DNA of 64,000 nt from Nodosilinea sp. WJT8-NPBG4 (GTDB taxonomy: Bacteria > Cyanobacteriota > Cyanobacteriia > Phormidesmidales > Phormidesmidaceae): the NCBI GenBank assembly GCA_019359285.1, contig JAHHHQ010000028.1, forward strand, positions 1-64,000, in the 5' to 3' direction. Below the pieces are notes generated by a model. It saw only the letters and a program-made list of their open reading frames with translations. It searched no databases and was not told the DNA's origin. This document shows, piece after piece, positions 26,741 through 35,741 of the stretch; the stretch's first letter is position 1; every line of letters starts with the position of its first letter. Made by a program: the position numbers and the translations under genes.

Positions 26741-27685
26741 TTAGTCCCTCCAGGTTTCAGTCTGCATTCTCAGAACCTGGTTGACGCTATTGATGTAGCC
26801 CTGGTCTTCCATGAGGCTGCTGCTGATGTAGCCCTGGTTGATAGCAGCTTCAACAATGTTGCGACCCTCGGCAGTACCGTGGCGTGCCTTGTAGACCGAG
26901 TAGCCTTCGTCGCTGCCTGCGTCTAGCTCACCCCTAACGGCCATGTATGCCAGTTGAAACGGAGTAACCGCATCAGTAGGGAGAGCGGAACCCATGCCCA
27001 TGCTGTCAAACTCAGCGCTGGGCGAAGAGGTTTGCCCAGGAGTCCGCATCTGCCCAGAGTTCGGAGACTGTCTGGGGACTTGGTTGCCCGGAGTTTCGTT
27101 GGGGTAAGCTTCTGGACTTTGCCCAGGTACTCGCTCAGGCGCTTGGGTGGGAGCCTGTCCAGGATTTTGGCCCTGGCGAGGAGTTTGCATTTGTCCAGGA
27201 TTTTGGCCCTGCCCAGAGTTCGGGGACTGTCTGGGGACTTGGTTGCCCGGAGTTTCGTTGGGGTAAGCTTCTGGACTTTGCCCAGGTACTCGCTCAGGCG
27301 CTTGGGTAGGAGCCTGTCCAGGATTCTGGCCCTGGCGAGGAGTTTGCATCTGCCCAGGATTTTGGCCCTGGCGAGGAGTTTGCATCTGCCCAGGATTCTG
27401 GCCCTGACGAGGGGTTTGAGTTTGTCTAGGAACTTGGTTGCCCGGAGTTTCGTTGGGGTAAGCTTCTGAACTTTGCCCAGGTACCCGCTCAGGCGCTTGT
27501 GTGGGAGCCTGTCCAGGATTTTGGCCCTGGCGAGGAGTTTGCATCTGCCCAGGAGTTTGGCCCTGACTGGGGGTTTGAGATTGCAAAGTCCCGTGGGTAT
27601 CGGCAAGGACAGCAGGCGCAACTGCCCCAGCTAGAAAGAGAGCTGAAATCGTTCCTATGGATAGTCTTTTCATGACGGACCTCAA
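26741..27685 (-). CDS. Secreted protein with Gln/Pro-rich tandem repeats and conserved C-terminal domain
   Basis: Signal peptide MKRLSIGTISALFLAGAVAPAVLA; repeats of QTPRQGQNPGQM and APTQAPERVPGQSPEAYPNETPGNQVPRQ; non-repeat C-terminus. Confidence 0.75.
   Translation of the reverse strand: MRSVMKRLSIGTISALFLAGAVAPAVLADTHGTLQSQTPSQGQTPGQMQTPRQGQNPGQAPTQAPERVPGQSSEAYPNETPGNQVPRQTQTPRQGQNPGQMQTPRQGQNPGQMQTPRQGQNPGQAPTQAPERVPGQSPEAYPNETPGNQVPRQSPNSGQGQNPGQMQTPRQGQNPGQAPTQAPERVPGQSPEAYPNETPGNQVPRQSPNSGQMRTPGQTSSPSAEFDSMGMGSALPTDAVTPFQLAYMAVRGELDAGSDEGYSVYKARHGTAEGRNIVEAAINQGYISSSLMEDQGYINSVNQVLRMQTETWRD
27030..27590. repeat. Nested tandem repeats (about 159/195-bp units containing 36-bp subunits)
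   Basis: TGGTTGCCCGGAGTTTCGTTGGGGTAAGCTTCTG occurs at about 27081, 27240 and 27435; the spacings 159 and 195 differ by exactly one 36-bp subunit. Confidence 0.85.
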
Positions 27686-28407
27686 ATTTGGATCTTGTAC
27701 AAGATTCGCGATGGCTTTTTGACGGCGAAAGAATCTTGGCTTGTGACCCAGAAATCTGCGCCCCTCGATTTCCCGATGGTTTTCTCTAGGCTGAGAAGGT
27801 TTGAACCTAGAAAACCAGATCGAAAAAGCAAGAGATCAAACTCTAAGCTTCACAAGCTCTCAATCCAACCTAAGGATAATTTTATAAAGTGATGTCGTTC
27901 TTAGGGAGGAGATGATCCCTAGAACTTTGGTAGATCTATATTCAGACTGAAAATCCGGAACAATACTATTTGATTACTGGAAAAATCTGTGGCGATCGCC
28001 TGAAAAATATATAGTAATAGCTGCTGTACTGGGGAACTCGCGACTACCACTGGCAAAACATAGGACAAGGCATTGGCCTATGCACTGGTCATCTGGAGCA
28101 ATGCGGAACCTCTCCGGTCGGCCGTTAGCTAGATCTATCCTTTGATAATGGCTATCCAGTATGTCTGCTTTAGTTCTCCCTAACGTTATTTATCACATGC
28201 ATAAAAAGAGGTTTTTCTTTTAAGCGCATACAACTCTCTCAGCAAAAGTCTGCCCTTTGATTATTTCTGAAGCTTTAGTAATAAGGGCATGTCACCTAAT
28301 GGGGTAACGCGCAATCACTATAGTTGGCGACCTGTGAGCGATCGCCCTAACTACCCCTAGCCACTGGATGAGACTGCCATTAAAGCGGGATGGATTTTAG
28401 CCCTCGC

Positions 28408-29745
28408 TTAAAGCAGGAATCGAATGCCCACATAGGCACTGATGGTCATTAACTGTAATGCCATCAGCGGCAGGCCATAGTTCAAAAACTGTCGGAACGA
28501 AATTGGCTTGCCGTGCTGCTCAGCAATTCCCGCCGCCACAATGTTTGACGATGCGCCGACTAGGGTGCCGTTGCCGCCCAGGGTGGCCCCAAACATCATG
28601 GCCGCAAACAGGGGCAGAATTTCGGGCGGAATCTGCCCGGCGAAGTCGGGCGACAGCAGGTCTGGCCCCGCCAAATTCACGTTTACCAAGTATTCCTTCA
28701 GCAGGGGCACCATCGCCACCACCAGGGGAATATTGGGAATTAGGCTGGAGAGAATGCCAGTAATAAATAGCAGCAGCATTGAGCCCAGGGCAATGTTTTG
28801 GCCAATCACGATCCCCAACAGACCCGAGGCCGAACTAATCACCCCAGTTTCTTGCAGGCCACCGATCAGCACAAAGACGCTCATAAAGAAGATCAGCGTG
28901 CTCCAATCGACATCGCGCAAAATATTGTGCACGGTGTCAATGCCGCTGTGGTGGGTGAGCAGCAGGCAGAGAGCGGCCCCCAGCAGGGCGATCGCCGCCG
29001 GAGAAACTGGCACCGGCAACGTGTCGCCCACTACAAATAGCACCAACACTAGCCCAACAATCAGGCCACCCAGGGCCAGCATACGGGGATGATTGACCAC
29101 CGGGTGGGGCAGGTGGTCGAGGTCAGCCAGCTTTTTATTCCAGGTGTTGGGGAAGAGGACGGGCAGCATGACGACAATAGTGGCGATCGCCACCACACCC
29201 CCCAGGCTGAGCTTGGTGAGATAGTCCAGAAAGCTCATGTTGATCGCGTCGCCCACAATAAAGGTGGCCGGGTCGCCCACCAGGGTCAGCAAACCAGCGC
29301 TATTGGCCACAAACACCATTAAAATCAGCAGGGGCACAAAGTTGATGTTGAGTTCTGCCGCCATGGGCGGAATCAGCGGTGCCAGCAGCATGACGGTGGT
29401 GGCATTAGGCAGCATGGCGCAGACCGGGGTGGTAATGGCCACAATTCCCAGCAGTAGACGCTTACCTTCGCCCCGCGCCATAATCACCATTTGGGTGGCC
29501 AGGTATTCAAAAATTTTGGTGGGTTCAAAGGCGCGCACCATCACCATCACCCCAAAGAACAGCGCCAGGGTAGCGTGGCTGTTGCCGATGTAGCCAATGG
29601 CTTGATCGAGGGTTAGCACATGAAAAAATATCAGCAACATTGCGCCTAGAAAGGCCGCAACAGTAAGGTGCATGCGCTCGGTGGCGATCAGGGCCAAGAC
29701 TCCAAAAAAGATTACCGATGCGGTAATCTCAGACCAGGTTTCCAT
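28408..29745 (-). CDS. ArsB/NhaD (SLC13-like) family ion permease
   Basis: 445-aa polytopic protein; LPNATTVMLLAPLIPPMA, VANSAGLLTLVGDPATFIVGDA, MMFGATLGGNGTLVGASSNIVAAGIAE, typical of the ArsB/NhaD ion transporter superfamily. Confidence 0.85.
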   Translation of the reverse strand: METWSEITASVIFFGVLALIATERMHLTVAAFLGAMLLIFFHVLTLDQAIGYIGNSHATLALFFGVMVMVRAFEPTKIFEYLATQMVIMARGEGKRLLLGIVAITTPVCAMLPNATTVMLLAPLIPPMAAELNINFVPLLILMVFVANSAGLLTLVGDPATFIVGDAINMSFLDYLTKLSLGGVVAIATIVVMLPVLFPNTWNKKLADLDHLPHPVVNHPRMLALGGLIVGLVLVLFVVGDTLPVPVSPAAIALLGAALCLLLTHHSGIDTVHNILRDVDWSTLIFFMSVFVLIGGLQETGVISSASGLLGIVIGQNIALGSMLLLFITGILSSLIPNIPLVVAMVPLLKEYLVNVNLAGPDLLSPDFAGQIPPEILPLFAAMMFGATLGGNGTLVGASSNIVAAGIAEQHGKPISFRQFLNYGLPLMALQLMTISAYVGIRFLL

Positions 29746-29857
29746 AGCCTGTCTCCTGTTGTGGTGCTAAACGAAACTCTGCGATGAAGACTTCATCGAG
29801 AGCGTTAACTGTCGTAGGAGAACCACGGATAGCGTTAGAAAAAGCTTCCAGTACGTT

Positions 29858-29988
29858 CTCTCCCAAGGCCGACGGAGTTAGCTGACGGGCGAGGGGTGAG
29901 AGATCCCCTTCTCTGGCGATGCGTTTCGCCCTGAGATAAGCCCCAAAAGTTGGTTCCTCCGCATCAGCTCGCCCTTAACGAGCGCTGA
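29858..29988 (-). ncRNA. Candidate ydaO/yuaA-type (c-di-AMP) riboswitch in the leader of the ArsB/NhaD-like permease
   Basis: Minus-strand RNA: AGCGCTCGTTAAGGGCGAGCTGATGCGGAGGAACC...TTTTGGGGCTTATC...GGGCGAAACGC...CCCGTCAGCTAACTCCGTCGGCCTTGGGAGAG, matching remembered ydaO conserved blocks (GCGGGGGAACC, TTGGGGTGAAT, CCGTCAGCTAACCTCGTAGGC). Confidence 0.85.
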
Positions 29989-30059
29989 ATTAGGCCGCGT
30001 AACCGTTGAATTGACTGCGAATTTAGCACATTTGCTTAAAATCAACAATCTGCAAATGT

Positions 30060-31091
30060 TCAGGGGCCACTGGATCCTGGGCTGGCTGGAAGGGCTAGTA
30101 TTGGGCCCACCACCTCACGCACTCGGTAGATAGGGCGCTGCTGCGATTCATGATAAGTACGCATGAGCAGCTCAGCCAACAGACCAAAGCTAAACAGCTG
30201 AATGCCCGCCAGCAACAGCACAACGACCAGTATCAGCAGGGGGCGATCGCCGATGTCCTGATCAGCCAAAATCTTTACCAGGGTGAGATAAACCCCCAGG
30301 GCAATGCCCAGCGCCATCGACGCCAGCCCCAGGCTGCCAAAGACATGCATGGGCCGGGTGAGAAACTTCTTCATAAAGTAGACGGTGAGCATGTCCATCA
30401 CCACGCGCAGGGTGCGGCCCAGGCCATATTTGCTGGTGCCAAAGCGGCGGCGGTGGTGGGTGACGGGCATTTCGGTGATGCGGGCCCCCTCAATAAAGGC
30501 TAGGGCGGGCAAAAAGCGGTGCAGCTCGCCGTAGAGGTTGAGGTCGCGGATCACCTCAGCCCGGTAGGCCTTGAGGGAGCAGCCGTAGTCATGCAGCTCA
30601 ACCCCTGTGACCCCAGCGATTATCCAGTTAGCAACTTTGGAGGGAATCAACCGGGTGAGGGTGTTGTCTTGGCGGTGTTTGCGCCAGCCGCTGACCAGGT
30701 CGTAGCCCTCGTTGAGGCGATCGAGCAGGCGGGGAATGTCGGCGGGGTCGTTTTGCAGGTCACCATCCATGGTGATGACGATCTGGCCCCGAGAATGGTC
30801 AAACCCGGCGGCCATGGCAGCGGTTTGGCCGTAGTTGCGGCGCAAGATCACGGCGCGCAGCTGGGGATATTGCTGGGCTAGCTCGCGTAGGCGATCGCTC
30901 GATCCGTCAGTGGAGCCATCGTCTACCCCCAAAATTTCGTAGGTGTAGCCCAGCCCGTCAAGCGCCCCGGCGATCGCCTGGACGAGGGTGGGTAGGCTGT
31001 CGACCTCGTTGTATACCGGCACCACTACCGAAATGTCGATGGGGGCGGTAAGGGATGGCAGTGCAGAAACCGAGGGGGAATGGGTAGTCAT
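30060..31091 (-). CDS. Family 2 glycosyltransferase (polyprenyl-phosphate sugar transferase, DPM/GtrB-like)
   Basis: DISVVVPVYNEVDSLPTLVQAI, DDGSTDGSSDRLREL, ITMDGDLQNDPADIPRLL, two C-terminal TM helices. Confidence 0.93.
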   Translation of the reverse strand: MTTHSPSVSALPSLTAPIDISVVVPVYNEVDSLPTLVQAIAGALDGLGYTYEILGVDDGSTDGSSDRLRELAQQYPQLRAVILRRNYGQTAAMAAGFDHSRGQIVITMDGDLQNDPADIPRLLDRLNEGYDLVSGWRKHRQDNTLTRLIPSKVANWIIAGVTGVELHDYGCSLKAYRAEVIRDLNLYGELHRFLPALAFIEGARITEMPVTHHRRRFGTSKYGLGRTLRVVMDMLTVYFMKKFLTRPMHVFGSLGLASMALGIALGVYLTLVKILADQDIGDRPLLILVVVLLLAGIQLFSFGLLAELLMRTYHESQQRPIYRVREVVGPILALPASPGSSGP

Positions 31092-31154
31092 GGGAGCTTC
31101 GGCACAACGGGTAAGACCGGCAAAGACCGTAATCTATGCCGTTTGGAAGGCGAT

Positions 31155-32135
31155 TTATTTGAGTGTACTGGAAAGGCCCTGATCAAACGTGGCCAATGCC
31201 GCACCCAGAGCCTCGGCCAGGGTGCTGACGACCCGGTAGAGCACTACGGCGCTGAGTACAACAGCGGCGGAGAATTGCCCCTGTAGCAGACTGAGGGCGA
31301 TCGCCTCAAACACGCCTAGCCCGCCCGGTGCGCCCGGCACCACTAGCCCCCCCAGCCAGGCCAGACTAAAGGCGCTGATGGTGCTGGGCCAATCGCTGGC
31401 TGCCAGGGGGGTTACGGCGCTGAGCACTAGGCAAAAGCCCAGGCCGCGCAGGCCGATGTAGCCGAGCTGGCCGAGGAGGAGTTTGAGGGGGTAGTGGTGG
31501 AGACCGGGAGCGACTGAAAGTGAGAGGGATGAGGAAGATGGGGAGGGTGGGGGAGATGGGGAGGAGTCTTCGATGGGTTGGTGGGCGGTTTTGGAGCGGC
31601 TGAGACGATTGACTAGGGGATTGAGCCAGCGGGGGGAAAGGGTGGCGAGTACAATACCTAGGCCCAGAAGTTGAAGGGGCCAGTATTGGGTAGGGGTGGC
31701 GATGCCAACCACTAGGGCGGCGGCGGCCATGAGGAGGGGTTCTAGGGCGGTGCCAATAATAGCGGAGCCGTTGTCGATCCCTATATTACGCAGAGCACGC
31801 ACTCGGCCAAAAAAGTGCCAGACGTTGCCGGGCAGGTATTTCAGCAGGTTGGTTTGCAGGTAAACGGGGGCGCTCCAGCTGCCGGTGATGGGCTGTTGCA
31901 GGGCTTGCAGAGCCCAGCTCCACACCCAGCCGGCCCAGGTGTGGGCAAGCAGCGTCACGCCGAGGGCTACCACCAACAGGCTCCAGCCCTGGGTGCCAAT
32001 GCGCAGGGCGCTGATGTCGGCCCAGTGGCGCACCAGGGTGTGGAGCAAGAAGGCGATCGCCACACCCACCACTACCCAGCGAGCCAGGGGCTTCAGTCGC
32101 GTTAGCCCAGCAGCATTCAAAAACGACAAGGGCAA
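31155..32135 (-). CDS. Lysylphosphatidylglycerol synthase TM region / UPF0104 family protein
   Basis: Polytopic; LLKYLPGNVWHFFGRVRALRNIGID, GGLVVPGAPGGLGVFEAIALSLL are typical of the family. Confidence 0.8.
   Translation of the reverse strand: MPLSFLNAAGLTRLKPLARWVVVGVAIAFLLHTLVRHWADISALRIGTQGWSLLVVALGVTLLAHTWAGWVWSWALQALQQPITGSWSAPVYLQTNLLKYLPGNVWHFFGRVRALRNIGIDNGSAIIGTALEPLLMAAAALVVGIATPTQYWPLQLLGLGIVLATLSPRWLNPLVNRLSRSKTAHQPIEDSSPSPPPSPSSSSLSLSVAPGLHHYPLKLLLGQLGYIGLRGLGFCLVLSAVTPLAASDWPSTISAFSLAWLGGLVVPGAPGGLGVFEAIALSLLQGQFSAAVVLSAVVLYRVVSTLAEALGAALATFDQGLSSTLK
31500..31566. repeat. G-rich low-complexity tandem repeat inside the UPF0104 CDS
   Basis: GAGAGGGATGAGGAAGATGGGGAGGGTGGGGGAGATGGGGAGGAG; encodes SSPSPPPSPSSSSLSLS. 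Confidence 0.75.
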
Positions 32136-32162
32136 CCCTCAAACAGGCAAACGCTGCTTGGA

Positions 32163-32891
32163 CTATAGCGTGTCGCCTGAGCAGTAGCTGGTCATCACCC
32201 GCCCCGCCCGGCGCAGCTGCTGGTGATAAGCCGCGCTCACGGGGTGCGACAGATCGGTTAACGAGTCAATGCCAATGCCGTTGCGACCCTGGTCAATCCC
32301 TGAACTGTGAATGTAGTTACCCTGCCCTAGGTAAAGGGCTACATGCTTAGTGCGTTCCGGGGTGCCAAAAAAAATTAGGTCACCCGGCAGTAGCTCATCC
32401 CAGCTGATGGGTCGGGTAAAGGCTTCCTGCTGGTATGAGTCGCGGGGCAAACGAATGCCCACCGAGGCAAATGCTGCCTGCATCAGCCCCGAACAGTCGT
32501 AGTTGGGGCCAATGGTGCCGCCCCAGAGGTAAGTATTCGGTACTGCCATGGCTCGCTGCGTAAAGGCGATCGCCCCCGGCAGGCGAGGCTCAATAGCGCT
32601 GCGATCGAGGTAGACAGGCTGATAGGGCTGCTCAGCGGGCTTGAGCGCATCCCTATCGGCAGCGCTGATCCAGCCGGGATAGTCGTCTTCGCAAAGTATC
32701 ACCGCATAGCCCTGGGGGGAGGCCTCTACCAGCCGCAGATGCCTTCCCACCGCCGCCTGGGTCACTAACCCCTCCAACCCGTCAGTTTTATAGAGGTCAA
32801 GCGCCCGCTCACAGACATATTCCTGCCCCAAGGAGCCCAATAACGCTTCTCGACCAGAGGATGCCGCACCCAAATCCATAGTCACCCCCAC
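32163..32891 (-). CDS. NlpC/P60 family cell-wall hydrolase
   Basis: YLWGGTIGPNYDCSGLMQAAFASVGIRLPRDSYQQ...LLPGDLIFFG...KHVALYLGQGNYIHSSG. Confidence 0.92.
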   Translation of the reverse strand: MGVTMDLGAASSGREALLGSLGQEYVCERALDLYKTDGLEGLVTQAAVGRHLRLVEASPQGYAVILCEDDYPGWISAADRDALKPAEQPYQPVYLDRSAIEPRLPGAIAFTQRAMAVPNTYLWGGTIGPNYDCSGLMQAAFASVGIRLPRDSYQQEAFTRPISWDELLPGDLIFFGTPERTKHVALYLGQGNYIHSSGIDQGRNGIGIDSLTDLSHPVSAAYHQQLRRAGRVMTSYCSGDTL

Positions 32892-32917
32892 TCCCCCATC
32901 TCCCTCACCTTCCCCAT

Positions 32918-34387
32918 CTACTCCCCCCTATCCCCCGTATTCCGCACATTCACCACCTTCTTCAGCACGTTAAACCAGAAGGTCGACCCCATAGAGATGG
33001 CGAACCCGCTGACCAGCCAGCCCAGTAGACGGCGCGGCACAAAGGGAACCGGCCACGACCCCTCAGCCTCCAGCTGCTGCTTCACCACCACCTCGTTGTA
33101 GCCCAGCGGAAAGGGAATTTTGTCGAGAGCCTTGTTGACAGCGGTCTGCACCTGTCCGATGTTTTGGTTAAAATCGCCGGGCGATTCAGCGACCAGCTGG
33201 TCGGCGGTTTGGGTAATCGAGTTGCGCAGAATGGGGTCTACGGCCAGGCGAGTGGCAATGTGAAACGAGTCAGCGTTAATGGAGACCGCAGTAGCGATAC
33301 CAATCAGCAGCGCGACCGCCTTGGCATTGCGCTTGTAGACTCCGGTAGCCCGCTCCATGCCGCGATCGAACCACTTTTCGAGCTCGAGGCCAAACAGTTT
33401 GACATCGTCGCGGGCGGTGTCGGCAGTGATTTCGACCTTGCGGGCGATCGCCGCTAGACTGCTGCGCAAGGCCGGGGTAATGGGAGCTTGGGCTAGGCGA
33501 TCGATCAGAGCCTGGGCATCGAGGTTGCCGCCCTGGGCCAGGCGTCTCAGTTCGCTATAGGCGTGGCTTTTATCGTCAAAAACGTCGAGCAGCTGGGCCA
33601 CATTGGGGCGTAGCTTGCTGAGCATCGCCGCCCGCTCGGTAGGGGTGCTGGCCAGCCCGCGCTTGATGTACTCCAGACGGCGCAAAAAGGTTTCCGTGAG
33701 GGGGTGGCCGTCGGGTAACACGTCCGCCGCCATCAGCCCAAACTCATCTAGGCGGTTGACGACGCGATCGAGGCTTTCGGGCAGCGAGACAATGCCCGAC
33801 TGAAAGTCGTCGATAATAGTGTGAATGCCGAGCTCCAGCTGCTGGAGCTCGGTGTTGAGCAAAAACTCGTTGCCGGTGCTGGCCTTGAGGTCGCTGAGAA
33901 TGTTGGTTACGGGGCCGAGCACGCGATCGCGGGCAAAACTGTGGATGCGATCGTTGGCCAGCACCTGCCACAGGTTGCCCAGCTGCATGCGCTCTAGCAG
34001 GCTGTTGGCAAACGCCTCGGGCGGAATGTATGACGGGCCACTGGTTTTGCCCACCCCAAACACATTGCGCTGGCCCGTAAGGGTGCGGTAGACGCGGCCA
34101 ATAAAGTGCGAAATGCGCCGAAACGATCGCGCGATCGACCCCTTCGCCTCCTGGTCTAAACTGCGAATCCAAGGGCTTTCGTAGAGGGCATCAGCCAAGG
34201 CCTGGGCCGACGCTTCTCGATCTCGGTCATTCCCCGCTAGCAGCACCTCAATTGACTGCTTTAGGTGCTCAGCCCGCCACTGCAAAAGCGTACCAATAAT
34301 TTCTTGAGCCTCGCTGGCCAGCAGGCTCAGCACAAAAAAGATAAAGACGAGCCCTAGGGCAATGTCTAAAACTATAGGAAAGTTCAT
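32918..34387 (-). CDS. Hypothetical membrane protein
   Basis: 489-aa ORF with N-terminal TM and C-terminal TM segments; long helical central region. Confidence 0.75.
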   Translation of the reverse strand: MNFPIVLDIALGLVFIFFVLSLLASEAQEIIGTLLQWRAEHLKQSIEVLLAGNDRDREASAQALADALYESPWIRSLDQEAKGSIARSFRRISHFIGRVYRTLTGQRNVFGVGKTSGPSYIPPEAFANSLLERMQLGNLWQVLANDRIHSFARDRVLGPVTNILSDLKASTGNEFLLNTELQQLELGIHTIIDDFQSGIVSLPESLDRVVNRLDEFGLMAADVLPDGHPLTETFLRRLEYIKRGLASTPTERAAMLSKLRPNVAQLLDVFDDKSHAYSELRRLAQGGNLDAQALIDRLAQAPITPALRSSLAAIARKVEITADTARDDVKLFGLELEKWFDRGMERATGVYKRNAKAVALLIGIATAVSINADSFHIATRLAVDPILRNSITQTADQLVAESPGDFNQNIGQVQTAVNKALDKIPFPLGYNEVVVKQQLEAEGSWPVPFVPRRLLGWLVSGFAISMGSTFWFNVLKKVVNVRNTGDRGE

Positions 34388-34553
34388 GGACTAACCGCAC
34401 AATTCTGCATCTTTAAACTCCAACCTACCCGATACTGACGACCTGCCCATGTCCTGAACCTCAACAGCAAAAAATAGCCGCCCAGGCTATTTAAACTCTG
34501 CAAAGGCGAGCAAATAGTAAATCTGTTCGGTGGCTAGAGAGCACTAAAAAAGA

Positions 34554-34583
34554 GCGAACCAACCTATCGTAGACTTGGTTCGC
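34554..34583 (-). terminator. Intrinsic terminator downstream of abrB-like gene
   Basis: GCGAACCAA...TTGGTTCGC arms; on the minus strand followed by TCTTTTTT. Confidence 0.75.
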
Positions 34584-34657
34584 CCATTGTACTCAAGCGA
34601 CCTAAAAACGGATCACAATTGCTCGAAAGCCAAGGGGAGTACTGACCGCCTGTGTTT

Positions 34658-35062
34658 TTATTCGTCTTCGTCGGCGATCAGAAGACCGTTTTCTCCCAAC
34701 TGCTTAAGGCGAATATGCTTGCGCCCTAAGGTAATTTCAAACTCGTCGCCGGGTCTTAGCCCCATTTGCTTGGTGTAAGTCGAGCCAATTAGCAGGTTGC
34801 CGTTAGACTGCACCGTGATACGAAAACTGGCGCTCCGGCCGCCGCGCCCGTTGCCATTCTGAGTGCTGTCCAGCTGAATGCCCTCCGCCTCAATCAGGGC
34901 GTTGAGAAATTTCATCATGTTGACCCGGGGGTTGCCCGCCTTGGTCAATGTGTAATAGCCGCAGGCTTTAGCCTTCTCTTCTTTACTGAGCTCGTCAAGA
35001 TCTTTGACCTTTTGCAGTAGTTCTTTGCCGATCAGTGGTTCTATCTGAGTTGCGTTAGCCAT
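34658..35062 (-). CDS. AbrB family transcriptional regulator (cyAbrB)
   Basis: LIGKELLQKVKDLDELSKEEKAKACGYYT...KFLNALIEAEGI...LLIGSTYTKQMGLRPGDEFEITLGRKHIRL, the cyanobacterial AbrB signature. Confidence 0.93.
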   Translation of the reverse strand: MANATQIEPLIGKELLQKVKDLDELSKEEKAKACGYYTLTKAGNPRVNMMKFLNALIEAEGIQLDSTQNGNGRGGRSASFRITVQSNGNLLIGSTYTKQMGLRPGDEFEITLGRKHIRLKQLGENGLLIADEDE

Positions 35063-35297
35063 TAACTTTATTCTCGTTCACAACGGTTTGCTCCAAACAA
35101 TTTGGGCAGAAACAGCAAAACTGTTCTACCTGGCTCTACTTTAATGACAACACGCAAAATGATACTACAGCGAAATAGTTTTTTGCATTCGCTTTTTTTG
35201 TCCCCCTAATTGTGTAGCACTAGAGCACAAAAAAGCCGTATTTTTGTCCTCCATGAACACCGTAGAATAGTGATAACCGACGGGTGATTTAACTCAA

Positions 35298-35741
35298 ATG
35301 AAACTAACAACTCGCGGACATTACAGTGTTAAAGCACTGCTCGACCTAACGCTGCATCCCTCCCGCCACCCGGTCTCGGTGCACACTATTGCAACGCGGC
35401 AGGGGCTCCCGCCGCCTTACTTAGAAAAACTCTTGATTGAACTGCGGCGGGCGGGCATTGTGGAATCGGTGCGCGGCCCCCAGGGTGGTTACCGATTAGC
35501 CAAACCCGCTGACCAAATTTTTTTGGGCCAAATATTAGCAGCCGTCGGCGAACAGGTTGATCCGTTACCTCGCCACAGCCCCCAGGCCGACCAGGCCGAA
35601 GACTGGGTTACTTTCGCCGTGTGGAACCGGCTGTCCCAAAAGCTGAAGGAAGCCCTCTATAGTATTTCCCTGGAAGACTTGTATTTTGATGCCCGCAGTT
35701 GGCAGGCGGCCCAGGGGGATGATGTCAGTTTTGTGGTTTAA
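35298..35741 (+). CDS. Rrf2 family transcriptional regulator
   Basis: MKLTTRGHYSVKALLDLTLHPSRHPVSVHTIATRQGLPPPYLEKLLIELRRAGIVESVRGPQGGYRLAKP; no FeS-ligand cysteines seen. Confidence 0.93.
   Translation: MKLTTRGHYSVKALLDLTLHPSRHPVSVHTIATRQGLPPPYLEKLLIELRRAGIVESVRGPQGGYRLAKPADQIFLGQILAAVGEQVDPLPRHSPQADQAEDWVTFAVWNRLSQKLKEALYSISLEDLYFDARSWQAAQGDDVSFVV

Noticed and set aside
26954-27590. CRISPR-like repeated sequence
   Set aside because: Repeats are contiguous, in frame and encode Q/P-rich peptide; no unique spacers of uniform size.
26923-27621. Long overlapping ORFs in the repeat gene (27621..26923 minus, 26954..27469 plus)
   Set aside because: These are frame echoes of the tandem repeats (repeat units are multiples of 3 with no stops in several frames). 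The signal-peptide frame 26741-27685 is the coherent gene.
28458-29593. Plus-strand ORFs opposite the ArsB/NhaD-like permease
   Set aside because: Shadow ORFs of a GC-rich gene; low-complexity content; opposite strand has clear transporter motifs.
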